64,000 bases of DNA from Chelydra serpentina (GCA_037349315.1 JBAIAC010000054.1:4898001-4962000); one strand, 5' to 3'. Shown: positions 36,795 to 47,689, counted from the first letter of the stretch. Numbers and translations are program-made. Notes: generated by a model not told the origin, from the sequence alone.

Positions 36795-36918
36795 TAGGGT
36801 GACCAGACAGCAAGTGTGAAAAATCAGGACAGGGGGTGGGGGATAATAGGAGCCTATATAAGAAAAAGACCCCAAAATCAGGACTGTCCCTATAAAATCG
36901 GGACATCTGGTCACCCTA
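36795..36918 (+). mobile_element. 124-bp MITE, TAGGGTGACCAG ends
   Basis: Ends TAGGGTGACCAGACAGC and ATCTGGTCACCCTA. The interior matches the copies at 50575 and 57378. Flanking ttcagtgc and (ta)atcagtgc suggest an 8-bp duplication. Confidence 0.88.
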
Positions 36919-37359
36919 TAATCAGTGCACAGGATGGGTGCTCCTCGGGGGATGACTTGGCGTGCGTAGGAAGGAGACTGTTGTCCCTAGGAGCCCTTTC
37001 TCATTTGTTTCAGAAATTGAACAGCATGTAGAGAATCAGACCGGGCATTGCAGGGAGAGAAAGGACAGTCTCATGCATAAGGCAGCTGACCGCCGCCCTG
37101 GAGAACTGGATTCCATCCCTTTCTCTGCCACAATGGCTCTGTGTGATGCTGAGCAAGTCAGTGACCCAACACTTTTCACAGGTGGTGACTAATTGTGTGT
37201 TGCTCATTTTCCGGAGGCCTGCCCCGAGCCCCTGGGGTGTGATTGCAGAAGTGCTGACCCTGCTCAGCTGAAGTTGCCGGGAGCTGTGCTTTGGCCAGCA
37301 TACGCTGAAAAGCCAGGCCCTAGGGGGTCTCCGCTTGGGCACCCAAATTAGTAGAGTAT

Positions 37360-37450
37360 CAGAGGGGTCGCCGTGTTAGTCTGGATCTGTAGAAGCGACA
37401 AAGGGTCCTGTGGCACCTTATAAACTAACAGACGTATTTGTCGCTTCTAC
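37360..37450 (+). mobile_element. Penelope-derived fragment
   Basis: gtcgccgtgttagtctggat followed by gtcctgtggcaccttataa is a phrase common at ends of vertebrate Penelope-like elements. A short inverted repeat (tgtagaagcgacaaa / tttgtcgcttctaca) frames it. Confidence 0.5.
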
Positions 37451-37650
37451 AAATTAGTAGAAACTTCTGACCATCATTGCTCATTGCGCCTCAGTTCAGG
37501 TAACCGCTCCCTCCTCTCACAGGAGCGTTGGGAAGGGAAATGCACTAATGTCTGTGAAGTTTTTGCCATGAGAGCCTTGGAAAAGCCCCTGAGGAAATGT
37601 AGTAATTCTGCCTTCAGAGCAGGGTTTGGAGAGTGTGCAGGAAATAAGGC

Positions 37651-38161
37651 CGGTGGCCTGGTGCGATGCCCTCCACGCCCCCTCCCACGCCCCACTCCAA
37701 GCCAGCAAAAGTCCAACTCCGCCTGTTACACAAAATCGCGTATAAAAGGCAGCAGACGTTAAGACGAAAAGTGGTTTAGTCCGCACAAAAAGCTCCCCTG
37801 ATCCCACCTGCGGGCTGTGTTAAAGCCACGTCTGGTAAGAATGGAACCAGAAATTAATGGGCGAAAGCTGGTGCCTAATTGGTGGACCAAATGAGGGAAA
37901 GGGCCATGTCACCCATCGCCCCCTTTTGGGGTGCTTTAAGAAAACAAACGGCTCTGGGGAAAGGATCAAATGGCTGAGAGATGGGTGGACTGAAAGGACC
38001 GAGCTTCACCATCACAGCTGCCACTTGCATGGTGGTCTGGGACCCCAGGATCCACCCTGACACCACTGGGTCTCTTCTGTCCTGACTGGACCCGGCCAGA
38101 GAGAGGGACCTGATGACATCATCACCTCCTCTGGCTAAATCCTGAACGCTGTGATGAGCCA
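37651..38161. other. Non-coding stretch, nothing recognised
   Basis: No gene or repeat identified. Confidence 0.3.
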
Positions 38162-38374
38162 TCATAGAATCTCAGGGTTGGAAGGGACCTTAGGAGGTCA
38201 TCTAGTCCAACCCCCTGCTCAAAGCAGGACCAATCCCCAATTTTTGCCCCAGATCCCTAAATGGCCCCCTCAAGGATTGAATTCACAACCCTGGGTTTAG
38301 CAGGCCAATGCTCAAACCACTGAGCTATCCCTCCCCAACAAAGCTATCCCTGAGCTATCCACTGAGCTATCCCT
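38162..38374 (-). mobile_element. tRNA-derived turtle SINE with duplicated head
   Basis: Minus-strand copy to about 38335. It is followed by extra partial copies of the A-box segment (tgagctatccactgagctat ccctcc), as if the head had been locally duplicated. Confidence 0.9.
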
Positions 38375-39114
38375 CCTGAGCCAGAGTTGGGGAATCCTCT
38401 GTTACCTGCAAGTCCTATGATAAACCCATGCCAATCAACCAGGTCCCAGCCAATCCACAAGCGAGGGCCTAACCAGGTGATCGCGAGGCAGGTATATAGG
38501 CTCCTAATCCCTATTGCTACCTTCCCAGCTGCCAGCCAGTTCTGTCAGCCTGCCCCAGCCTGTGTCTGCTTCAGCCAGCCCCAGGGCTGTCCTGACAAAT
38601 GCCACCTGAAATGGGACAAATGGGTTCCTGTTAGCAGCCCCTCCCTTGTATCCCTTTCCTTCCCCCACCTTATTACCTCTTTCCTAGAGCTCTCCTTGTT
38701 GCCTGCAGTGTAATAAGTCTGACTTGGCTGGGCTGAGACTGTCTCTCTTGCAAACTGCTGTGAGCCTGTGCCCTGAGAGGCAGCTGAAAGCAATGCCCTA
38801 AACAGCCTGCCCCTGGTACTAGTGTGCTGGGTCTTGGAGTGGCAGAAAAGACAGGGCTGGGCCTCTCCAGCAGTGAGCTGGCACCGGAGAGAAGCTGGGT
38901 TTTCTGTCTTTGCTGTTCTTGTCTGCCCTGTCCCTTGGCTGGGTGTGTTTGGTTTGCTTTTCCTTAAAGGAGGCACTGTACCACCACCAGCGCCTGCCTA
39001 TCTCCACTAACTTCTCTTTTTCCCCAAAGAGGAGCGTAAATTACCATCTTTAATCCAGCCTGCAAAACTGTCAGCCGGTGGGGAGGGAGTTTCCTGCTGA
39101 AAACGCTCTACACG
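38375..39114. other. Non-coding stretch, possible LTR-like remnant
   Basis: A TATA-like ggtatataggctcc near 38490 lies in sequence that could be an old retroelement promoter. No ends found. Confidence 0.25.
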
Positions 39115-39337
39115 CAGCATTTCTCAAAGTGGGGGTCCTGACCCAACAGGGGGTTGCAAGCCTGTTGTAGAGGGGTCATGAGAGTGGCAGCGGCTGGCCG
39201 CACACCCAGCTCTGAAGGCAGTGTTGGCAGAAAAAAGGGTGGCGCGGGGGGGGCTCCACTTTTCGGGGTGGAGGGTTGTCACAGCCTGAAATATTTTCAA
39301 AGAGGGTCGCAGCGAAAAAAGTTTGAGACCCTTCTGG
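39115..39337. mobile_element. hAT-like MITE, tttctcaaagtg family
   Basis: Left end cagcatttctcaaagtgggg and right end agtttgagacccttctgg are imperfect inverted repeats, as in common vertebrate hAT MITEs. Confidence 0.55.
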
Positions 39338-40459
39338 CTACTCTTACAATGAAAGCCTGACTGAATACTTCACATTTCCAAGGCTGTAGCTGTTTTTTCT
39401 TTTTCTGTATCTTGACTAGAAGGTGCTTTTAGGGGTGTCTGTGGCCATGCGTCCGGATCCTCAAACCCAAACTGTTTAACGGTTGAGTGTTGTGCAGTGA
39501 CAGGGTCTGGTTGACACCTTTGCCTCTCTGGGCCCTTTTATTCCATTGAAAGTATCACACCAGCCCTCATGCTGAATTGCTGCTCGTCTGCTGAGCGCCA
39601 TCCGTCCGGTGCACCGGATGAGGCAGGGGGCATGTGGAAACATAATGGGAACTGAGTATTCAAATCAGCTGGCGTTGAAAATCTCAGCCTTATTTTCCTG
39701 TTGTACTAAACTAACCAACACTGACCCCTGGGAAGGATGGGGGGGGCGCTACTCATTGCCTGGGGGCATCTGCTTGTGGCTCCATTGCATGACACCGCCC
39801 GTAAAGTGACTCCTTCCCCGGGTGCATTCAGGGCTTGGGCAGGCCGTACCCGCTGCAGGGAGCCTCGCATCAGAGCGAAACCAGACTCAACGGCTTCCTG
39901 CCAGAGATATGAAGACGACGAGAGAGGAGTGCGAAACCACAGCCGTCCCCCTATGACTTGTCCCCAGCACTGAACGGGCTGTGATTGCTCGTGAGAAGCG
40001 CTGTGTCTTGCCAGCACCCACCGCCCCGGCTCAGCCGGCGCCCCCCCAAGCACTGCGCCTGGGACTGACGCAGCAGAAGCCAGATGGGACCTGGCGCGTC
40101 TGCTCTTGCCACCACCAGAGTGGCAGGGGCTCCGGCGCTGGGGGGAAACGGGCCACGCAGCAGGGACAGACACATGGGATCCCCTCCCTCTTCTATCGAT
40201 CCAGTTTCTTACAGGGGAGCCTGTCAGCGGGGAGGGGGGGCATCCGAGCACCTCCCAGAGAGTGCAAGGAAGAGACCGGCCTTCCTTCCACAACTCCAGG
40301 TCTGGCTGGCGTCTGAAGGGTATTTGAACCCCAGGGAGCGTTCATTGATCTCACTATCCTTGCTGGTGCCCCTCCCCATCTGCCCCCCAGCACTGAAATA
40401 CAGTAATGCAGAGCAGGGGTCACATTTACCCCTCCCCCCGACCTTGCTCCTCTGCCCCA
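39338..40459. other. Non-coding stretch between MITE and FUT7 3' end
   Basis: Many short overlapping ORFs on both strands in GC-rich DNA. None has splice or domain support. Confidence 0.35.
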
Positions 40460-40465
40460 TTTATT
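40460..40465 (-). terminator. Candidate FUT7 polyadenylation signal
   Basis: AATAAA on the minus strand, about 475 bases after the FUT7 stop and the first canonical signal there. Confidence 0.4.
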
Positions 40466-40634
40466 CCTGAAGGGGCAAAGGGGAGCAACTAGCCATTTCT
40501 TTGGCATTGCCTAGCCGGGGGCTGGCAAATCCTAATTTCCCAGCCCAGCAAAGGCTCCCTACCCCGTCCTTGCCAGTGCAGAACCCGCCCACCCACTGAA
40601 CCGCAGGCTCAACGCTCGTGACGTAGCACCGTAT

Positions 40635-40745
40635 ATTTCCAAGACACTGGTGAGTCCTCACAACACCCCGGTGAGGTAGGTAAGTGTACCAGCCTTTTAG
40701 AGACGGGGAAGCTGAGTCCCAGTGACACGCACCAGGTCTCAGCAA
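40635..40745 (-). mobile_element. Old MIR-related SINE fragment
   Basis: aacaccccggtgaggtaggt then agagacggggaagctgagtc follows the reversed order of an amniote MIR-type tail. It lies in the presumed FUT7 3' flank, beyond the stop. Confidence 0.4.
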
Positions 40746-40938
40746 GTCTGTGTCCGAGCTGGGGATGGTATGCGGAGCTCCAAGACCCAGGTCCCGCTCG
40801 GTGCCCTCATTCACCAGCCACTTGACTCAAAACGAGCCAGCCCACGCAGACTTCCTTTTCCACTGACGCAGACAGCCTGGCTTCTCTGTACAAGTCACAC
40901 CTCTCTGAAAAGCCTCCGCTTGGCCCAGCCCCGTCTTC

Positions 40939-42039
40939 TCAAGCACTGAACCAGCTGGCCAGGTCAGGGTAGATTTGCCCCTGGGCCAGGCGGGGGTACC
41001 TGGTGCAGATGGTGCAGAACCGCTCTCGCCAGTCCGTGTAGAGCTTCACCCCGTATGTCTTCCTCCACTCAAAGAATGCCCTGTAGCGGCTGGAGTTCAT
41101 GGTCTTCAAGAAGCTGGCCAGCTCCTTCATGGAGCCGAAGTCCTCGATGTGGATGAATGAGTCTGCAGGGATGAACTTCTCGTAGTTGGCTCGGGGAGGC
41201 CCCAGCACCACCGGCACGGTGCCGGCCAGCAGCGCGTTCCTCCACAGCTTCTCGGTGATGTAGTCCTGGTGGATGGAGTTCTCGAAGGCCAGGTAGAACT
41301 TGTGCCGGGAGGTGGTCGGCAAAAGGCAGTCTGGGCACAGTGGCTTCCGGTTTGCTTTCCCATACACGTTCACTGGGAGGTGCCTGGACAGCTCCCTGTA
41401 GACCTGCACTCTCTTCTGAGTCTGGTGGTAGTTACTGATGACCCAGGACACCAAGCCAGTTTTGGTGGGAATGTCCACGCTGGCTGATGGCCGGCGCACA
41501 AGCTCCCCATATGGCATGAAGATATCCGAGTCTCGTCTGTATGTCATGACCCAGTTGAAGGTTCGGTTCCAGCCAGTCAGTGCTTTAGTGTTGGTGGGGG
41601 ACTCCAGGGTAATCCACACCCAATTCTGTCCAGGAGGCTTCCTTTCTGTTGGGAGTCTTACCTTGCCCTGCTGTAGCTCCCGGTGATGGAACACCACCAC
41701 ATCTGCCTGGCTAAAGAGCCCGTGGTCCCCCGTCAGCTGGCAGCCCTTGAGCCCGTAGCGGTCTGCGCAAACGTCCGTGCTGAGGTTTGGTGTGTGGTGG
41801 AAGGGCCAGTGCCAGATCAGGACTGTCAGGGGTTTGCTGGGCCCCAGGGCTGGGCCAGGGACCTCCGCGTGGTAGCCAAGGAAATTCAGGTTCCAGAGAA
41901 TGACTGCAAATATTATTGCACTGGCCAAGGCCTTCAACACAGGCAAGGAGCAAGTTCGCATCTTCAGCCACAGCTTACGTTGCACCCGCAGGGGCGGGCT
42001 GCTGGGTGGGGTGGGTTCTTGGCAGAACTTCTGCTTCAT
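40939..42039 (-). CDS. FUT7: FUT7, alpha-1,3-fucosyltransferase VII
   Basis: A 366-residue type II membrane enzyme that transfers fucose from GDP-fucose in alpha-1,3 linkage to GlcNAc of sialylated lactosamine in the Golgi, making sialyl-Lewis x for selectin ligands (family knowledge). Visible here: a cytoplasmic N-terminus, a hydrophobic anchor at about 34-54, a stem, and the GT10 catalytic domain from LTVLIWHWPF (71-80). Motifs include FHHREL (117-122), YRRDSDIFMPYG (167-178) and FENSIHQDYITEKLWRNALL (252-271), followed by GTVPVVLGPPRANYE (273-287). N-glycosylation sequons are at N85, N158 and N315. Human FUT7 is 342 residues; the extra length is N-terminal, and Met27 just before the anchor is an alternative start. 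The coding sequence is one exon, as usual for this family. It converges on POU5F3. Confidence 0.95.
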   Translation of the reverse strand: MKQKFCQEPTPPSSPPLRVQRKLWLKMRTCSLPVLKALASAIIFAVILWNLNFLGYHAEVPGPALGPSKPLTVLIWHWPFHHTPNLSTDVCADRYGLKGCQLTGDHGLFSQADVVVFHHRELQQGKVRLPTERKPPGQNWVWITLESPTNTKALTGWNRTFNWVMTYRRDSDIFMPYGELVRRPSASVDIPTKTGLVSWVISNYHQTQKRVQVYRELSRHLPVNVYGKANRKPLCPDCLLPTTSRHKFYLAFENSIHQDYITEKLWRNALLAGTVPVVLGPPRANYEKFIPADSFIHIEDFGSMKELASFLKTMNSSRYRAFFEWRKTYGVKLYTDWRERFCTICTRYPRLAQGQIYPDLASWFSA

Positions 42040-42062
42040 GAGCAGGGTTGAGTCCAGCCCCT
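42040..42062 (-). other. FUT7: FUT7 5' UTR end and splice acceptor
   Basis: Reading the minus strand, a pyrimidine tract ends in ccattccag at 42061-42062 and is followed by 21 untranslated bases before the ATG at 42039. The coding exon therefore appears to be spliced to at least one upstream non-coding exon, which I could not locate. Confidence 0.6.
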
Positions 42063-43000
42063 GGAATGGAGAAGAGGGATGGTAAAAATCAGCCTCCAGC
42101 GTCTAACAATGCACCTTCTGCAGCCTCCTCTTCTCAGGGGGCAGGTGTCTGAGCATCTTGGGGGGGGGGGGGGGGGTTGGGAGGAAATTCAAGGGGCCGC
42201 AGGGAACTAGCAGATGGAAGGAAAGGAGAAGAGCTGATATCACTAGCATGGCTAAGGTCCATGCTCTTTGCAGAATGTGGTCACTGATCTGTGTGAGGGG
42301 GATGACAGGACTCTTGCTGCCCCTCAGATGGGACCCTCCTGTTACGAGCTGTCCCAGCCCAGTGCTGCCCAGAGGGGATGCCTTGTATGAGGACCCTGAG
42401 GAAGAGACTGGGCAATGCCCGGGGTGGGGGAGGGGTTGCTGTTCAGCACCCGGGACAAGAAGCTTGAGCCCCAGGAGAGCTGCAGTGTGTCTATAGATGG
42501 CTCTATTTTCATTATGCTTAAGGGTTTAAACAGCATGAAGGGGATGTGGTCACATGCTGGAAGGTTTGTACTTATTTGTGGTGGTTAGAACCGTGATACC
42601 CCTGAGAGGTGTGTTTTTGCAGAAGCGGGATCGCTGCAGTTTATTTCCAGCTGCAACACTCCGAGCCCTGCCTCAACAGCCCCTAGCAGCCGGATGCTCA
42701 CAAACACACCAGCTAGTCCCATCCCACAGTCTCCAGAGATCCACCTGCCTAGGGTGACCATAGTTCCCTGCACTGAATACGGGACACCCGGTAAAATTAC
42801 TCGGCTTCAAGCGAGTTCGCCGGCAACCAATCAGAGCTATGCAGTACAAACGTTCAAATGGACATCAAGTTAACTGAGTCCTTGTTAAAAAGAAATACTG
42901 CGGAGTTGGATTCTTTCTCTTTTTACCTTCTTATCTTTAAGGCTTTAGAGTTCACAGGGGGAGAGTTGACACACAGACACCCCGGGACCGGGGAGAGGTG

Positions 43001-43016
43001 ACACACACACACACAC

Positions 43017-43050
<34 letters not shown>

Positions 43051-43110
43051 GGGGGAGAGGTGACACCCCCCACACCCTGCATGGGGAGAGGTGACACACA
43101 CACACACACA
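43001..43110 (+). repeat. Composite (CA)n-(CT)n microsatellite
   Basis: (CA)n about 43001-43017 runs into (CT)n about 43018-43047, and a second (CA)n is near 43094-43110. Each is preceded by gggagaggtgaca, so the array also has a longer unit. Confidence 0.85.
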
Positions 43111-43244
43111 CTCTGGTACACCTTGCTCTAACGCGGGGTGACCGACCAACCCGACCCTGCCTGGCGCTCTCCGCCCTCCGTGTCTGGCTGGGCCCCTGGG
43201 ATGGACCCGCCTCTCCTGGTACCTGGCGCCGCATCTTCCCGAGG

Positions 43245-43246
<2 letters not shown>

Positions 43247-43275
<29 letters not shown>
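43247..43275 (+). repeat. (GT)n microsatellite
   Basis: About 14 GT units immediately beside the 3' end of the minus-strand CR1. Confidence 0.9.
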
Positions 43276-43280
43276 ATGGG

Positions 43281-44860
43281 GATCATAGAATCTCAGGGTG
43301 GGAAGGGACCTGAGGAGGTCATCTAGTCCAACTCCTTGCTCAAAGCAGGACCAACCCCAACTAAATCATCCCAGCCAGGGCTTTGTCAAGCCTGACCTTA
43401 AAAACCTCTAAGGAAGGAGATTCCACCACCTCCCTAGGTAACCCATTCCAGTTCTTCACCACCCTACTAGTGAAAAAGTTTTTCCTAATATCCAACCTAA
43501 ACCTCCCCCTCTGCAACTTGAGACCATTACTCCTTGTTCTGTCATCTTCTACCACTGAGAACAGTCTAGATCCATCCTCTTTGGAACCCCCTTTCAGGTA
43601 GCTGAAAGCAGCTATCAAATCCCCCCTCATTCTTCTCTTTTGCAGGCTAAACAAGCCCAGTTCCCTCAGCCTCTGCTCATAAGTCATGTGCTCCAGCCCC
43701 CTAATCAGTTTTGTTGCCCTCCGCTGGACTCTTTCCAATTTATCCACATCCTTCTTGTAGGTTGGGGCCCAAAACTGGACACAGTACTCCAAATGAGGCC
43801 TCACCAGTGCCGAATAGAGGGACGTGATCATTCCCCTCTATCTGCTGGAAATGCCCCTACTTATACAACCCAAACTGCCATTAGACTTCTTGGCAACAAG
43901 GGCACACTGTTGACTCATATTCAGCTTTTCGTCTACTGTAACCCCTAGGTCCTTTTCTGCAGAACTGCTGCCCAGCCATTCGGTCCCTAGTCTGTAGCAG
44001 TGCATGGGATTCTTCTGTCCTAAGTGCAGGACTCTGCACTTGTCTTTGTTGAACCTCATCAGATTTCTTTTGGCCCAATCCTCTAATTTGTCTAGGTCCC
44101 GCTGTATTCTATCCCTACTCTCCAGCGTATCAACCACTCCTCCCAGTTTAGTGTCATCTGCAAACTTGCTAAGGGTGCAGTCCACACCATCCTCCAGATC
44201 GTTAATGAAGATATTGAACAAAACCGGCCCCAGCACCGACCCTTGGGGCACTCCACTTGATACCGGCTGCCAACTAGACATGGAGCCATTGATCACTACC
44301 CATTGAGCCCGACCATCTAGCCAGTTTTCTATCCACCTTACAGTCCACTCATCCAGCCCATACTTCTTTAACTTGCTGACAAGAACACTGTGGGAGGCTG
44401 TATCAAAAGCTTTGCTAAAGTCAAGAAAGTCATCCACGGCTTTCCCCTCATCCACAGAGCCAGTTATCTCATCATAGAAGGCAATTACGTTAGTCAGGCA
44501 TGACTTGCCCTTGGTGAATCCATGCTGACTGTTCCTGATCACTTTCCCCTCCTTTAAGTGGTTCAGAATTGATTCCTTGAGGACCTGTTCCATGATTTTT
44601 CCAGGGACTGGGGTGAGACTGACTGGCCTGTAGTTCCCCGGATCTTCCTTCTTCCCTTTTTTAAAGATGGGCACTACATTAGCTTTTTTTCCAGTCATCC
44701 GGGACCTCCCCCGATTGCCATGGTTTTTCAAAGATAATGGCCAATGGCTCTGCAATCACATCGGCCAACTCCTTTAGCACCCTCGGATGCAGTGCATCCG
44801 GCCCCATGGACTTGTGCTCGTCCAGCTTTTCTAAATAAGAGAATGCAGGGTCACATGCAC
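43281..44860 (-). mobile_element. CR1 LINE, 5'-truncated, with nearly readable reverse transcriptase
   Basis: About 1.58 kb. Reading minus: FSYLEKLDEHKSMGPDALHP from 44679-44860, then after a frameshift [39 protein letters not shown] and the catalytic [10 protein letters not shown] (43838-44755), then after another break the C-terminal [20 protein letters not shown] (43361-43831). The catalytic FADD is intact, unlike the copy at 10311. It lies within the 3.3-kb hAT-like element. Confidence 0.94.
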
Positions 44861-46106
44861 CCCTCTGTGCCCCCGCCCCCAATTTCTGCCAGGGTTCACA
44901 CCAGAATGTGGCCAGCAGCCGCCTTTCAGCCCTGTGTGGGACGGGAGCTGCTTCCAGCCATAGCGGGTGGGGTAGGAAGGCCCTGGCCTGTGTCTTTGCA
45001 GAGTTCAGCTCCTGCTCCCCTCTTCCCCTTGGCTGGAAGTGGAAGCAGCTTGTCCCTTCCTGCCTGCCCACACAGTGTTGAAAGGCAGCTAACACCTCCA
45101 GGCTGCTGCTGGCCACAGACATTACCCAGACACATCCTGTCCCCCAGCTACAGTGCAGGCAGGAAGGAGTTAAGCCTTAACCCCTAAGGATGCAGCAGGG
45201 CCTAGGGAACTGGCCAGAGAGGTGGCTCAGCAGAGGAGGGTGCCTAGGGGATGGAGCAACCCTGTGCTCCCTGGGGGCAGGACGCAGGGGGGCGGGGGAA
45301 GTGAGGGACAGGTGAAGAAGGATGATGTGGAGCCTACAGGTTCGGGGTATGAACAGGCTGGAAATCGCTGCCCCCACCGCTGAGGGGTGGAGAGGCTTCC
45401 CTGTGCCAGCGCTGGGCGGGGCTTTGGCACATGCAGGGCTCTGCTCCTCCTGGCCAGCACCCGAGGCCGGAGGGTCTTGGGCTTTCCCAGGGCACCGGCC
45501 CAGCCAGAGGCAGCGGGGGAAGGAAGGAGCTGCCGGCCAGGCTGCTGGTGGGCTGAGCGCTCCGACCAGGGGCTGGTTCTCTGCACAGCGCTGGGAGCAG
45601 GACGCGCCCCGCCAGGGGGGATCTGGAGGAGCAGCCGGGCTTGGGGGGGGGGGGGTGAAGGGGCAAAGCAGGGAGAGGACAGCGAGACGGGGAGCACGTA
45701 AAGCACCGATAGGTGGGCAGCAGAGGTGACACGTAACCGTCTGGACAGGGGATGGGGTCCTGGTGGCCGAGGGCCAGCATGCAGCGGGGACTGTGCTGAC
45801 AGACCAGCAAGGGGGAGCGGCCGGCTTCACGCGCTGCATCTTTATCCCACCTCCAGCTTTGCACAACCCCCCTTCCCCCATCATCAGCCACTAGGCCCCC
45901 CCAACTCACTGCTGGAGGGCAGGCAGCTGGTGAGCAGGGATCCGGTCACAGCAGGACCTTCCAGACAGAAAATATGGGGCAATTTGCCTGTTTTCAGGAA
46001 AAAGTCAGGACACTTGCAGGAGGGCTTAGCTATGGGACTATCCCTTTAATAACGGCACGTCTGGTCACCCACCTGCCAGAAAACGCAATGGCCCAGGCTA
46101 GACACA

Positions 46107-46335
46107 GTCAGGTGGGAAATGAAGTGTACATTGTTAACAGTGAGGGTAATGAAGCATTGGAACAATTTATTCAGGGTTGTGGGGGATTCTCCATCTCTAA
46201 TCAAGATTAGAATCTTATTTTTGTAAGGGTCTATGTTCGTTCCAAAGGAATGGTGCTGGGGAGGCTCTCTGGCCTGTGTTCGAGGGAAGATCAGTCTGGA
46301 TCACAGTCAACCCTTCTGCCTGCTGAATCTACGAA
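46107..46335 (+). mobile_element. CR1 LINE 3' tail fragment
   Basis: gtgagggtaatgaagcattg then ggattctccatctctaatca resembles the CR1 at 26465. It begins just after the hAT target duplication. Confidence 0.55.
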
Positions 46336-46504
46336 TCTATCACACGTGGCCACTGAGCTTGGGAGTCCATCTAGAGCCCTGGCTCACCCAGGCCGAGCTC
46401 CAGTGCTGCTTTTCAGTGGGAGCTGAGGGCTCCCTGCGCCTCTGAAAATCAGGCCCTGGTGGGTCAAGATGAGCATCCTGAATCACAGAGCACTTGTGAA
46501 AACG

Positions 46505-46981
46505 TGAGGGGGGCTCTGAGAGGTCTATAAAGTCATGACTGGTGTGGAAAAAGGGACTAGGGAAGTGTCATTTACCCCTCCACATAACGCAAGAGCCAGG
46601 GTCACTCAATGAAATGAATAGGCAGCAGGTTTCAAACAAACAAAAGGAAGTATTTCTTCACAGCGCGCACAGTCACCCTGTGAAACTCGTTGCCAGGGGA
46701 TGTTGTGAAGACCAAAAATATAACTCGGTTCAAAAAAGAACTAGATAAGTTGATGGAGGATAGGTCCATCATTGGCTATTTGCATCCCTGATCATCTTGG
46801 CTACCCAGTGCTCTGAGTGTCCCTACCCTGACTGCCGGGAATGGGCGACAGGGGATGGATCACTTGATAATTGCCCTGTTCTGTTCATTCCCTCTGAAGC
46901 ATCTGGCACTGGTGACTGTCAGACGACAGGACACTGGGCTAGATAGACCGTTGGTCTGACCCAGTTTGGCCGTTCTTATGT
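46505..46981 (+). mobile_element. CR1 LINE 3' fragment
   Basis: Ends ggtctgacccagtttggccg ttcttatgtg, the same subfamily as the minus-strand 23100 copy. Confidence 0.88.
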
Positions 46982-47249
46982 GTTTGGAGCTGTGGTTCAG
47001 ATTATTTAACCTCCTCTCTGTTCATTCCGCACACACCAGTCCCAACACTGACCAGATTGCACCGGATAGCAATACTGTCTACCCCATTCACATACCGTTC
47101 CATAGGAGCATGCAGATCCCACTGTCCATCTCTAAGCACTTACAAAGGGTGGAGGGGGGGAGTGTTGTTATCCCAGCATTATAGAGAGGGAAACTGAGGC
47201 AGAGGAAGCAACTTGTCCACAGTCATGCAGAGGGTCATTAGAAGAAGGG

Positions 47250-47428
47250 GGGAGGGATAGCTCAGTGGTTTGAGCGTTGGCCTGCTAAACCCAGGGTTGT
47301 GAGTTCAATCCTTGAGGGGGCCATTTAGGGATCCGGGGCAAAAATTGGGGATTGGTCCTGCTTTGAGCAGCGGGTTGGACTAGATGACCTCCTAAGGTCC
47401 CTTCCAACCCTGATATTCTATGATTCTA
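47250..47428 (+). mobile_element. tRNA-derived turtle SINE
   Basis: Nearly intact plus copy: head gggagggatagctcagtggt, B box gagttcaatcc, CR1-like tail ending attctatgattct. Confidence 0.93.
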
Positions 47429-47689
47429 AGAGCTGGGAACAGAACCTGGGTCTCCTGCTGCCTTTATCAGAGAATACTCATTCCTGTACTACTTTAAATG
47501 CAAATAAATACTTTTCAGGCAGCAAGATCAGTTAACTGAGGGCTTATCTATATGGAGGCTTAGTCTCTGGCAAGCTGGGGCTATACATCTACCGTGCACC
47601 AGCTTGCCACACAGTGTCCGCGTGGCCCCTGCTACAGCACACTAAATGTTCCAGAGTGCGCTTTGACCTATTGTTGAGTGAAACTGCCT

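Larger units (their letters stand above)
36690..37650 (+). repeat. Dispersed ~1-kb repeat, copy A
   Basis: Collinear with 47690-48625: shared blocks include cattctgagacagtctt, gggagagaaaggacagtct, cacaggtggtgactaa and ctgccttcagagcagg. A MITE (36795-36918) and a Penelope fragment (37360-37450) interrupt it, which dates the duplication before them. Confidence 0.65.
42750..46069. mobile_element. 3.3-kb hAT-like element with TAGGGTGACCA end, containing a CR1
   Basis: Left end TAGGGTGACCATAG, right end GTCTGGTCACC with the last three bases lost. A perfect 8-bp duplication cacctgcc flanks it (42742-42749 and 46070-46077). The ends match the 124-bp MITEs elsewhere in the window. About 1.6 kb inside is a later CR1. 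The remaining interior, including GC-rich 44870-45960, shows no transposase that I can recognise. Confidence 0.75.

Noticed and set aside
45177..45909. Overlapping 159- to 235-codon ORFs on the minus strand
   Set aside because: Several frames are open at once in GC-rich DNA, with no domain or splice support.
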